NCBI RefSeq assembly: GCF_900460245.1
Contig: NZ_UHIP01000001.1
Location: 620,001-684,000, forward strand
Length of the DNA stretch: 64,000 nt
DNA from: Vibrio fluvialis
GTDB lineage: Bacteria > Pseudomonadota > Gammaproteobacteria > Enterobacterales > Vibrionaceae
Direction: 5' to 3'
The notes below the pieces were generated by a model. That model saw only the letters and a list, made by a program, of their open reading frames with translations, did no database searches and was not told where the DNA came from. Shown here piece by piece: positions 17,785 to 25,453 of this stretch (positions within the stretch are counted from its first letter, which is position 1; every line of letters starts with the position of its first letter). The translations under genes were made by a program, and so were the position numbers.

Positions 17785-18417
17785 ATGGAAATAATAAACG
17801 TGTACGGAAACCGAATTAATAATTTGGTCGCTTTCTTGCTCCTTGAAAATAGTGTTGTTCCGCTTAAATCTTCGCCTTTTTTAAAAAAAGTACTTCTATC
17901 ACTGGTCATTGGAAATATGGCTCACGTGTCTTCTGCTGTCGCTTCCGAGCAGTTGGAAAAAACCGGCGATATTCTGCAAGTTGCGGTTCCTGCTGTCGCT
18001 GGTGTTATCTCGATAGGTTATGGTGATTTTAACGGGTTGGGGCAATTGGTTGAAGGCGCAATCTGGACCTCTGCGGCAACGCATTTACTTAAGTTTACCA
18101 TCAATGAAGAAAGACCTAATGGTGGTGACCATAGTTTCCCGTCCGGCCATACATCCAGCGCAGCGCAAGGGGCGGCTTACCTGCAATTTCGTTACGGTTG
18201 GCAATATGGACTCCCTGCGTATATCGCGACTGGGGTGGTGGGATATTCGCGGGTAGAAAGTGAATACCATTATTGGAGAGATGTCATCGCTGGTGCGGCT
18301 CTGGCTACCGGAATTCAATATGCCATTACTGGCATGAGAATGTCAGTGACCAATTTTGTCGTCGTACCGACGTTTAGCGACGATGGCGTCGGCCTCTATG
18401 CATCATTAAATTTTTAG
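17785..18417 (+). CDS. PAP2-family membrane phosphatase
   Basis: 210 residues as drawn; the true start may be later because the first ATG lacks a clear ribosome site and the signal-like helix begins near residue 33. All three PAP2 motifs are present: KFTINEERP (KX6RP), PSGHT, and SRVESEYHYWRD (SRX5HX3D). This class removes phosphate from lipids such as lipid A, undecaprenyl pyrophosphate or phosphatidic acid. Ten base pairs before dgkA and upstream of eptA, it could be a lipid A 1-phosphatase or could supply undecaprenyl phosphate; sequence alone does not decide. The C-terminus (VPTFSDDGVGLYASLNF) ends like an outer-membrane strand, which is unusual. Confidence 0.8.
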   Translation: MEIINVYGNRINNLVAFLLLENSVVPLKSSPFLKKVLLSLVIGNMAHVSSAVASEQLEKTGDILQVAVPAVAGVISIGYGDFNGLGQLVEGAIWTSAATHLLKFTINEERPNGGDHSFPSGHTSSAAQGAAYLQFRYGWQYGLPAYIATGVVGYSRVESEYHYWRDVIAGAALATGIQYAITGMRMSVTNFVVVPTFSDDGVGLYASLNF

Positions 18418-18427
18418 GTTGTAACTC

Positions 18428-18802
18428 ATGGACATGATTAAATCAGGTAAGCCTGGTGACAAAGGGCTTCGTCGTATCATTAAAGCAACGAAGTACTCCT
18501 TCCAAGGATTTCAAGCGGCGCTGAAACATGAAGCGGCTGTTCGTCAAGAATTGGCATTGCTGCTTATTCTTACTCCCGTAAGTCTACTTTTAGATGTGAC
18601 CAATATAGAAAAAGTCCTATTGATTGGTTCATTATTTATCATATTAATTACCGAATTATTAAATTCAGCGGTTGAAGCGATCGTCGACCGTGTTGGAACG
18701 GAGTATCACGAGTTGAGTGGTCGAGCAAAAGATATTGGTTCTGCCGCTGTGTTTGTTGCTCTCGCGAATGCTGCTGTTGTGTGGGGCATTATTCTGTTAT
18801 GA
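18428..18802 (+). CDS. dgkA: diacylglycerol kinase DgkA
   Basis: 124 residues, the usual length. Three membrane helices and the signature ELLNSAVEAIVDRVG near residues 77-91, then YHELSGRAKDIGSAAV. It phosphorylates diacylglycerol to phosphatidate in the inner membrane. The next gene overlaps its stop by ATGA and encodes EptA, an enzyme that makes diacylglycerol from phosphatidylethanolamine, so this copy very probably recycles that product. A second in-frame ATG at 18434 is possible as the start. Confidence 0.93.
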   Translation: MDMIKSGKPGDKGLRRIIKATKYSFQGFQAALKHEAAVRQELALLLILTPVSLLLDVTNIEKVLLIGSLFIILITELLNSAVEAIVDRVGTEYHELSGRAKDIGSAAVFVALANAAVVWGIILL

Positions 18803-20433
18803 ACAATTCCCGCGTCCTGAAAACACCAAAGCTTCTCATCAGCAGTTCTTGGTTTGTATTAATCATCGCCTGTTACTTCGGTTTTGTGCTCAATTATGCA
18901 GTGAGCTCAAAAATTATCACCTTAGCTGCGCAAACCGGCTCCGGCTTATTTGCCTATAGTGCTCCTGTGTTGTTATCCGCAGCATTTGTGGTGGTATTTT
19001 CACTCTTTACGATCCCTTATCTGACCAAGCTTATCTTCACCGTATTGATCATCACCTCCGCGCTGGCCAGTTACGCCACGCTTAACTATGGTGTGATCTT
19101 CGACTACTCGATGATTGAAAACATCTTCGAAACCAATACCGCAGAAGCCAGTTCCTACCTGTCATTTAAGGCGGTGATTTATTTTGTCGCGCTCGGTGCG
19201 TTGCCGACGCTGCTTCTGTGGATGGTGGAGTTCGAAAAGAAACATTCGTTCAAAGTGCGCGTACTACAAAGGTTCGCTCTGGTGTTGGGGGCTTTAGCGG
19301 TCATCGCTATCGTCTTTGTTGCAGCGTATAAAGACTATGCGTCAGTCGGACGCAACAACGCCTATCTGAACAAACTGATCGTGCCTTCCCACATTTACTA
19401 CACCGTCAAATATCTCGATAAAACCTACCTTTCCACGCCGCTGGAATACAAGCAGATTGGGATGGATGCGCAAAAGTTAGTCAGTGCTAACGGTAAACCC
19501 GAATTGACCATTCTGGTGTTGGGAGAGACAGCGCGATCGATGAATTTGGGTATCAATGGCTATAACAGAAACACCACGCCTTACACTGAAAAATACAATC
19601 TGATTTCGTTTGGTGAGGTTTCTTCATGCGGAACAGCAACGGCCCACTCTCTGCCTTGTATGTTCTCAAACATGAATCGTGAGCATTACAATAAGTCCGT
19701 AGCAAATTCCCAGGATAACGTGTTGGACATTATTCAACGTGCAGGAGTGTCTGTTCTGTGGAAAGACAACGACGGCGGTGACAAAGCGGTAGCAAAAAAT
19801 CTACCGAAGACGATGATTCAGCCTGCTGATTACCCGCAATTCTGCGATTCTGACGTGTGTTATGACGAGGCTCTGCTGTACGATTTGGACAGTGAAATTG
19901 GCAGTGCAAACGGCAATGATCAACTGTATGTGCTGCACATTATCGGCAGTCATGGTCCAACGTATTGGAAGCGTTATCCGAAGCAGCATGAGCTATTCAA
20001 ACCGTCCTGCAATCGCGCTGATATCGAAAACTGTACGGACGAAGAGATCACCAATGTGTACGATAACACCATCGCGTATACCGATTTTGTGGTGAGCAAA
20101 CTGATCGAGAAGCTGCAGCAATATCGTGATAAATACAACGTTGCGTTGATGTATATCTCAGACCACGGTGAATCCTTGGGAGAGAATGGTTTATACTTGC
20201 ACGGTACACCTTACGCTTTGGCTCCGAAAGAGCAAACGAGTGTGCCCTGGATGCTATGGTTGGATGAGGGTTTTGCTCAGACTTATGGAATTGATAAGAC
20301 CTGTGTGAAAGACAAATCGCAGGATGTTCTGTCGCACGACAATCTGTTCCACACCTTGTTGGACTTCGCGAACGTGACGACCTCTGCCAAAGACGAAACG
20401 ATGAGTATTCTGGATTCATGCCGCACGAAATGA
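18799..20433 (+). CDS. eptA: lipid A phosphoethanolamine transferase EptA
   Basis: 544 residues, starting at the ATG that overlaps the dgkA stop (ATGA). The N-terminal part (about 1-200) has five membrane helices; the periplasmic sulfatase-fold part follows. The likely nucleophile is Thr244 in LGETARSMNLGINGY. Further metal-site stretches are HIIGSHGPTYW and ISDHGESLGENG. Paired cysteines in the catalytic part (SSCGTATAHSLPCMF and others) fit the family's disulfides. It adds phosphoethanolamine to lipid A phosphates, which lowers the charge and gives resistance to polymyxin-type peptides. MCR enzymes are relatives, but nothing here points to a mobile origin. Confidence 0.9.
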   Translation: MNNSRVLKTPKLLISSSWFVLIIACYFGFVLNYAVSSKIITLAAQTGSGLFAYSAPVLLSAAFVVVFSLFTIPYLTKLIFTVLIITSALASYATLNYGVIFDYSMIENIFETNTAEASSYLSFKAVIYFVALGALPTLLLWMVEFEKKHSFKVRVLQRFALVLGALAVIAIVFVAAYKDYASVGRNNAYLNKLIVPSHIYYTVKYLDKTYLSTPLEYKQIGMDAQKLVSANGKPELTILVLGETARSMNLGINGYNRNTTPYTEKYNLISFGEVSSCGTATAHSLPCMFSNMNREHYNKSVANSQDNVLDIIQRAGVSVLWKDNDGGDKAVAKNLPKTMIQPADYPQFCDSDVCYDEALLYDLDSEIGSANGNDQLYVLHIIGSHGPTYWKRYPKQHELFKPSCNRADIENCTDEEITNVYDNTIAYTDFVVSKLIEKLQQYRDKYNVALMYISDHGESLGENGLYLHGTPYALAPKEQTSVPWMLWLDEGFAQTYGIDKTCVKDKSQDVLSHDNLFHTLLDFANVTTSAKDETMSILDSCRTK

Positions 20434-20471
20434 GCAGTTAAACCAAAGTGTGGCTTGTTGTAGGAGAAACT

Positions 20472-21104
20472 ATGCATAAAGCCACACTGTTCGTTACTGC
20501 CTTATGTTGCTCGTTTAGCGTCTCAGCCAAAGAAGGATGGGAAGCCTCATTCGGATTGGGTGGAGCGCTGAACTTGCAGGAATCCATTACCATTAAAATG
20601 GACAACGGGGAGCGTATTGAGTCGAACTCCGTTAGCCTTAATACCAAACCGTTTAACAGCCCTCCTTATTACAACCTTCGTACGGGATATTGGAAAGACG
20701 ATACCGCTTGGGAAGTCGAATTCATTCATCACAAGTTGTACGCCAACGCTTCCGACCTTGATGACCGGGTACAAAATTTCGAAATCACCGATGGCTATAA
20801 CCTGTTGTATCTCAACTACGCAGCCGTTTATACCCAGGGATGGAATGTTCGCGCGGGGTTTGGCGTGGTTATTCCGCATCCCGATGTCACGGTTGATAAT
20901 CAACGCAGCCACGGCGGCTATCAGTTAGGCGGCGTGACTACGCAACTGGCCTTGGAGCGCGAATTTGTCGTGAGCGATTCGGTGCTGTTTTCTCTTGAAG
21001 GCAAGGTTACCTATTCTTACGCCGAGATTGATTTGGACTATGGCAAAGCGACGGTGCCCAACACAGCCTTACACCTGCTGGGGCAGTTTAAGTTTCGCTT
21101 GTAA
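20472..21104 (+). CDS. outer-membrane beta-barrel protein of unknown function
   Basis: 210 residues from the ATG at 20472, with AGGAG at about 6-nt spacing. A signal peptide (about 1-19, ending SVSA) precedes alternating hydrophobic/polar strands rich in Tyr, Trp and Gly (YYNLRTGYWKDDTAWEVEFIHH, WNVRAGFGVVIPHPDV, SYAEIDLDYGKATV), and the chain closes on an aromatic strand. I do not recognise a named family; an eight-strand barrel is likely. It follows eptA by 38 nt and is closed by a terminator, so it belongs to the lipid A cassette and may be a lipid A-acting or LPS-linked barrel. That role is inference. Confidence 0.7.
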   Translation: MHKATLFVTALCCSFSVSAKEGWEASFGLGGALNLQESITIKMDNGERIESNSVSLNTKPFNSPPYYNLRTGYWKDDTAWEVEFIHHKLYANASDLDDRVQNFEITDGYNLLYLNYAAVYTQGWNVRAGFGVVIPHPDVTVDNQRSHGGYQLGGVTTQLALEREFVVSDSVLFSLEGKVTYSYAEIDLDYGKATVPNTALHLLGQFKFRL

Positions 21105-21123
21105 CTTTGAAACAGCGAATAAA

Positions 21124-21157
21124 AAAGCCCTGATGAACGCAGATTCATCAGGGCTTT
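21124..21157. terminator. terminator between the barrel gene and tRNA-Arg
   Basis: AAAGCCCTGATGAA (21124-21137) pairs with TTCATCAGGGCTTT (21144-21157). It serves both the plus-strand cassette and the minus-strand tRNA. Confidence 0.85.
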
Positions 21158-21162
21158 ATATT

Positions 21163-21239
21163 TGGCGCTCCCGACAGGATTCGAACCTGAGACCTGCCCC
21201 TTAGGAGGGGGCCGCGCTATCCAGCTGTGCCACGGGAGC
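21163..21239 (-). tRNA. tRNA-Arg(CCT)
   Basis: 77 nt with encoded CCA. Acceptor GCTCCCG pairs with CGGGAGC; the anticodon stem GCCCC/GGGGC holds loop CTCCTAA, giving CCT. Such tRNA genes are common integration sites, but no integrase or direct repeat is seen nearby. Confidence 0.95.
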
Positions 21240-21293
21240 TGAGAGGGTTATCTTACTCAATTATTTGAATAAGTTAATATCTTGCCGCCATGA

Positions 21294-22430
21294 CTAGAGC
21301 TGTTTGTGCATTACATCGCCAATTTGGATACTGGAAGCCAGTTCAGGTTGGTCGATGGTCAGTTCAGCGTCGTTCTCGTACACGCGCGTTACGGTGAGCG
21401 TAATATCACTCTGGGTGACTTTGTTGCGCGGTAAGCCACGTTGATCAATAAAGGCTCCGGTATGCCACAACTGTAGCTTGTCACCTGTCTTGACACCGTG
21501 AATGCGGCCAAGGTCCATCGTGATGGTGTTGCCAAATTTTGCCACTACCTCCGGCAAAGTGATCTTGCAGGAAATTTCAGACTCTAAGTCGAGCATGACG
21601 TTACGGCTGACGCGCAGTAACATCTGGCCGTAAGTCGATGCCCAGAAGCGCGCGCTGCGCGTATCCACCTGGCTGGTTTTGGCGAAGGGCCAGCTCGCCA
21701 CTTCACGGTAATTGTGTTTGAACACTTCATTGCCGGTTTTTCCGTCGTAAACACGCATCTCCAGCGCAAACTGACGGTTGATCACATCGTCTTGCAGCAG
21801 TTTTTGATCGACGGTTGCGGTTAAGTCGGTGATCACGCCGCCGATGATGTACTGTGCGCCGGAATCCTGTGCGATCATTTTGATCCGTTCCGGGTTACGT
21901 GCATCGATATCGTAATTGGTGGTACCAACGGAAACAAAACTGTGTGACTCCTGAGCGATCTGTCGGTCAACCACATGCGCAAAATCATCACCGATGTCAT
22001 AAATTTGGCCCATTACCGCTTGTTGCGGAGAGGCGACATCGATATTACCGACCAAAAAGGTCTTTTTATATTGATCGACGTGGCAAGCTGTTGCCGATGG
22101 ATAGAGATCAATTCGGGCCCGAACCTGCATAACATTGCCTCTGACTTTACGATCTTCGATCAGGATGTAACGTACTTCATGGTTGGTAAACAAGTACTCC
22201 TGACGGTCAGTTTCCAGCAGTGGCATCAGGTTACTGATACTGCCAATATCTGCCCCGGCAAAATTTACCGCCTTATAAATGGCGTCTTCCAATGCGTGGA
22301 GCCGCGCTGAATCTTCCGACGACACAATGGTGGCAGTCCCGGTCACTTCATACCAGGCGGCTTGAGTCGTAGGAATCCAAAGGCTTAAAAAAAGCATTGA
22401 AATTAAAGAGGAAATATTTTTTTTCATCAT
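21294..22430 (-). CDS. flgT: flagellar H-ring protein FlgT
   Basis: 378 residues with a signal peptide (about 1-24, ending TQAA). The mature chain begins WYEVTGTATIVSSEDSARLHALEDAI, the N-terminal domain of FlgT; a middle TolB-N-like domain (about 120-270, YIIGGVITDL) and a C-terminal domain (about 300-378, with DLGRIHGVKTGDKLQLW) complete it. FlgT forms the H ring around the LP ring of sheathed Vibrio flagella and helps recruit the T ring that carries PomAB. It is divergent from flgOP, as in V. cholerae. Confidence 0.9.
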   Translation of the reverse strand: MMKKNISSLISMLFLSLWIPTTQAAWYEVTGTATIVSSEDSARLHALEDAIYKAVNFAGADIGSISNLMPLLETDRQEYLFTNHEVRYILIEDRKVRGNVMQVRARIDLYPSATACHVDQYKKTFLVGNIDVASPQQAVMGQIYDIGDDFAHVVDRQIAQESHSFVSVGTTNYDIDARNPERIKMIAQDSGAQYIIGGVITDLTATVDQKLLQDDVINRQFALEMRVYDGKTGNEVFKHNYREVASWPFAKTSQVDTRSARFWASTYGQMLLRVSRNVMLDLESEISCKITLPEVVAKFGNTITMDLGRIHGVKTGDKLQLWHTGAFIDQRGLPRNKVTQSDITLTVTRVYENDAELTIDQPELASSIQIGDVMHKQL

Positions 22431-22589
22431 GATTTACCAGTTAGGTATAAATTTTGCTTTTCAAATCTTAGCTGATGTAGGCATTTGCATTTCTGAGTTG
22501 TCGCAGATTTAGAAAAGCAAAGAGTGTTCCAGTTTCATCTGAGAGAGTGAAATTGAACTAATGCCTTAGTATATCTGGAGATGAAGAGA

Positions 22590-23225
22590 ATGAAAAAATG
22601 GCTTCCTTTAGTGCCGGCGTTATTTTTAACGGCCTGTGCCTATGCCCCGATTTATAACGGTAAAGAGCCATACAATGGTTCACAGTTTATGTTGATGGAG
22701 AGTCCGCGTCATACGTTGGATTTCTTCGTTGATAGCCTGACAGAAGATCTGGTTCAGTCAAACACCAGTGTAACGGCGCGTACGCCGATTGCGGTGACGT
22801 CATTTGTGGATCTGCAAAACATGGATACCACTAACTGGCTGGGGAACTCAGTTTCTGAAGGTTTTATTTATCAGTTCCAGCGTCGCGGCTTTAAAGTTGT
22901 CGACTACAAAACGACGGGGTCGATTCAGGTCACCCAGCAGGGCGATTTTGCATTCAGTCGTGATTGGAAAGATCTCGCGCAGCAGCAGGAAGTGCAATAC
23001 GTACTGACCGGAACGATGCTGCGTCAGGAAGGCGGTGTGCTGATCAACGCCCGAGTGGTGGGAATGCAATCACGTATTGTGGTGGCAACGGCGCAGGGCT
23101 TCTTGCCAGCGGATCGTATCGGCCGCGACTTGGATACTCTGAACAGCATTCGTACTCAGGATGGTGTGTTGATTCGTTCAGACCCAACCATTACTCAGCC
23201 ATACACCGTGATTTTGCGCCCATAG
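22590..23225 (+). CDS. flgO: flagellar outer-membrane lipoprotein FlgO
   Basis: 211 residues from the ATG at 22590; an ATG at 22581 directly abuts the GGAG and cannot use it. The lipoprotein signal ends FLTAC (Cys16). The body (RTPIAVTSFVDLQNMDTTNWLG...) is the FlgO domain, related in fold to the middle of FlgT, with VQYVLTGTMLRQEGGVLINARVV. In V. cholerae FlgO is an outer-membrane protein needed for full motility and stable flagella. First gene of flgOP, 6 nt before flgP. Confidence 0.88.
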   Translation: MKKWLPLVPALFLTACAYAPIYNGKEPYNGSQFMLMESPRHTLDFFVDSLTEDLVQSNTSVTARTPIAVTSFVDLQNMDTTNWLGNSVSEGFIYQFQRRGFKVVDYKTTGSIQVTQQGDFAFSRDWKDLAQQQEVQYVLTGTMLRQEGGVLINARVVGMQSRIVVATAQGFLPADRIGRDLDTLNSIRTQDGVLIRSDPTITQPYTVILRP

Positions 23226-23231
23226 GAGACG

Positions 23232-23669
23232 ATGATGAAACAGTGGTTATTTCTCCTGATTGCAGCGCTGGTGATGTCTGGTTGCCAGCCGCTACAAACC
23301 ATGCGTCCGGATGACTGGCTGACCGCCGTTGGCTATGCAAGCATCAGCGAGCAGAAAGGCCGTGACGATGAAGAAAAACAGGTGCGAGCGATGCGTGCTT
23401 CGAAAATCGATGCCTATCGTGAACTGGCCGAACAGGTTTATGGTATGCGAGTCAGCGGACGCGCAGAACTGCAGGATCAGCGTTTGGGAACGGAGCTGAC
23501 ATCCGGTGCGGTTGACGGCGTAATTCGCGGGGCGGAAGTGGTACGCAGCTACAAAGTCGGCGACAGCTATGTCACTGAACTGCGACTTGATATCCGCAAG
23601 ATGGACCGTCTGCGTGACTACGGTGAAGTGCAGCAGGTACCGGAAAAACGTCAGCAAACTCTATTCTGA
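23232..23669 (+). CDS. flgP: flagellar outer-membrane lipoprotein FlgP
   Basis: 145 residues. The lipoprotein signal ends VMSGC (Cys18). The rest, with QVRAMRASKIDAYRELAEQVYGMRVSG, is the LPP20/FlgP fold. In Vibrio and Campylobacter FlgP builds the outer-membrane-associated basal disk outside the H ring. AGGAG lies just before the start; two adjacent ATGs (23232, 23235) are equally usable. Terminated by the shared hairpin at 23691. Confidence 0.88.
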   Translation: MMKQWLFLLIAALVMSGCQPLQTMRPDDWLTAVGYASISEQKGRDDEEKQVRAMRASKIDAYRELAEQVYGMRVSGRAELQDQRLGTELTSGAVDGVIRGAEVVRSYKVGDSYVTELRLDIRKMDRLRDYGEVQQVPEKRQQTLF

Positions 23670-23690
23670 AATCTCTCCTCTCCAGATAGC

Positions 23691-23720
23691 AAAAAAGCGG
23701 CAATGTTTGCCGCTTTTTTT
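23691..23720. terminator. bidirectional terminator between flgP and flgN
   Basis: AAAAAAGCGGCAA (23691-23703) pairs with TTGCCGCTTTTTT (23707-23719). It separates convergent genes. Confidence 0.88.
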
Positions 23721-23735
23721 ATCTTCGTAATCTGA

Positions 23736-24161
23736 TCAGGCTTTGATGTTGGTCCCCAGCGTCGACACCGTATGTGTCTGGCCAGTGGCGTTGTAGGTCA
23801 TCCCGACTTTGCCATGGCTCTGCTGCATCAGGTTATTCAGCTTGTTGAAACTCAGTTGCGCTCTGGCAAGCGCTTCACCGTTCACGGCATTGGCTTGCTG
23901 GCAGTCGAACACGATCGTGCGAATCTGTTTCACCAGATTGTCCAAATATTCATCCTCTGTCAGGCTCGTTACATGAGGATGGTTGGAGATGCGTTGATCG
24001 GTTTGTTGTAACTGATTCACCAAGGTGATTTTCTGTTTGGCAAGCGCTTCAATATCCGCCGAAATCCGGCTGGTGATCGCTACTTTTTCTTGTTCCAGTA
24101 ACGCAGACAACTCTTGCGCGTTTTTTAACTGGAATTCGACTAAGTCTTTCAGTGCTGCCAT
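23736..24161 (-). CDS. flgN: flagellar export chaperone FlgN
   Basis: 141 residues, mostly helical with coiled-coil-like heptads (LVEFQLKNAQELSALLEQEK, ALAKQKITLVNQLQQTDQRI). FlgN holds the hook-filament junction proteins FlgK and FlgL before export. It follows flgM by 31 nt, the conserved flgMN pair. Sequence identity to enteric FlgN is weak, so the call leans on helix pattern and position. Confidence 0.85.
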   Translation of the reverse strand: MAALKDLVEFQLKNAQELSALLEQEKVAITSRISADIEALAKQKITLVNQLQQTDQRISNHPHVTSLTEDEYLDNLVKQIRTIVFDCQQANAVNGEALARAQLSFNKLNNLMQQSHGKVGMTYNATGQTHTVSTLGTNIKA

Positions 24162-24192
24162 TACTCAATCGCCTTATCGCCAAACCGGGACG

Positions 24193-24513
24193 TTAAAAAC
24201 CGCCCAGTTCTTTCTCAAACTTGATCATGTTGTCAGCCAGTTTATCGGCATCCACAACATAAGAGCCGTTTGCGATCGCTTCTTTGATCGCTGCGACTTT
24301 CGCACTATCGAAACTTGGCTTACTCGCCATCTCGTTGTGCATTTCACCGAGAGCTCTGCTTTGTGAGCTGAGGGACACCGCATCATGTTGCGGGCCAGAA
24401 CTCTGTCTTACGGAACCGGAAGTCGATGAAGATGCATTGGATTCTGAACGTGCAGGTGCTCGGTTAGTCGTCGCTAACGAGTTGCCTGAACGTATGTTAT
24501 CAATGCCTGCCAT
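24193..24513 (-). CDS. flgM: anti-sigma28 factor FlgM
   Basis: 106 residues. A low-complexity, Ser-rich N-terminal half (disordered and exported in this family) leads to the sigma-binding C-terminal helices: DSAKVAAIKEAIANGSYVVDADKLADNMIKFEKEL. FlgM holds FliA until the hook is complete and is then secreted. It has its own sigma28-type promoter 38 nt upstream, which makes a feedback loop, besides any read-through from flgA. Confidence 0.93.
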   Translation of the reverse strand: MAGIDNIRSGNSLATTNRAPARSESNASSSTSGSVRQSSGPQHDAVSLSSQSRALGEMHNEMASKPSFDSAKVAAIKEAIANGSYVVDADKLADNMIKFEKELGGF

Positions 24514-24550
24514 AATTGAGCCTTTTAAAAACTTTGAACTTGTACCGTCA

Positions 24551-24577
24551 ATATCGACTGAACGAAGACGAACTTTA
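24551..24577 (-). promoter_or_regulatory. sigma28 (FliA) promoter of flgM
   Basis: On the minus strand TAAAGTTC, 11 nt, GTCGATAT, against the consensus TAAAGTTT-N11-GCCGATAA: 13 of 16 positions match with exact spacing. The -10 ends 38 nt before the flgM ATG. Confidence 0.85.
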
Positions 24578-24628
24578 GCTTTTTATTTCACCAATGCGCA
24601 AATATTTCTGCACTATGAAGTAAGACCG

Positions 24629-25397
24629 CTAAAATTGCACCGTGACTTCACCAATTCCGCTGACTTGTGCATCTATTATACGGTTAGATTTATCATTTTT
24701 CACTTTTATCTGTTCGCCGAAGGTGCCATCGGACAAGGCGGTGCCTTTGGTTGTGATGCTCATCCCGGTACTGACCGCACGAATTATCACGCTTTCGTTG
24801 CGGCACACAACGCAGATGTCGTTTTGTTCAATGACATCACCTAACTTGAGGTTTTTTTTTCGTTTTTGCTCCGACCACCAGATCTTGCGAGGAAAAACCT
24901 TGCCGTCTGAAGCGCAGCAGATCTACCATACTGATCGTAACGTCATGCTCAGTAATGATCTGGCCGCGAGTGATCGGAGTCAGGGCAGTCACCATGGGAA
25001 CCGTCATGGTCAGTTTGACCGGAACATAGACTTTCCAATTGTCTGCCGTACATTCAACTAATACGGTAATCGCACTGGCTGAGCCGTTGTTGGACGATGA
25101 AGATGTACTCAAAGGTTCGGGACAATCGGTGGCAAAAATACGCTCGTCAATATTGGCAGCATTCACCACCAGTACACCCCCGACAGGCTTGTCGACAGTA
25201 CTGAGCACATGGCTTTGTGCCGCCTCTTGAATCTTTACGATTTGCTCTGGAGTTGCAGAGTGCACAGAAAGGCTAAAGAAAAATAACAAAAAGCCGATAG
25301 AGTTATAAAAAAAGTGATAGAAAGCTCTACACTTACATTTGGTATGTGGGCATACACGGGTATTCGAAAGCATTGTTCGTTTCTCTGGTTTCTTCAT
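24629..25397 (-). pseudogene. flgA: P-ring assembly chaperone FlgA, frameshifted at a run of nine A
   Basis: As read, the frame opened at 25397 stops at 24837 after 186 residues ending GAKTKKKPQVR. The cause is a run of nine A on the minus strand (24852-24860). With eight A the frame continues as TKKNLKLGDVIEQNDICVVC and on to IGEVTVQF at the stop at 24629-24631, giving about 255 residues, the expected FlgA length. The lost part is the C-terminal half of the SAF/FlgA domain. A signal-like helix (IGFLLFFFSLSVHS) precedes the mature part. FlgA is the periplasmic chaperone for the P-ring protein FlgI. The start may also be the ATG at 25373. Sequencing error, phase variation and transcript slippage all remain possible. 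Confidence 0.85.
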
Positions 25398-25453
25398 AGC
25401 CTTAAGTAGACTATCACTTTTTTCGTATAAAAGTTTGAGATGGAGATGAGCTT

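Noticed and set aside
21163..21239. tRNA-Arg as the attachment site of an integrated island
   Set aside because: No integrase gene and no repeated tRNA 3' end were found within the window on either side.
22431..22580. Sigma54 or sigma28 promoter between flgT and flgO
   Set aside because: GG and GC pairs occur but not with 10-nt spacing, and no TAAA-N15-type pair was convincing.
24852..24860. Programmed -1 ribosomal frameshift in flgA
   Set aside because: Rejoining the conserved C-terminus needs a +1 or -2 change, so a -1 slip would not restore it. Slippage by polymerase remains open.
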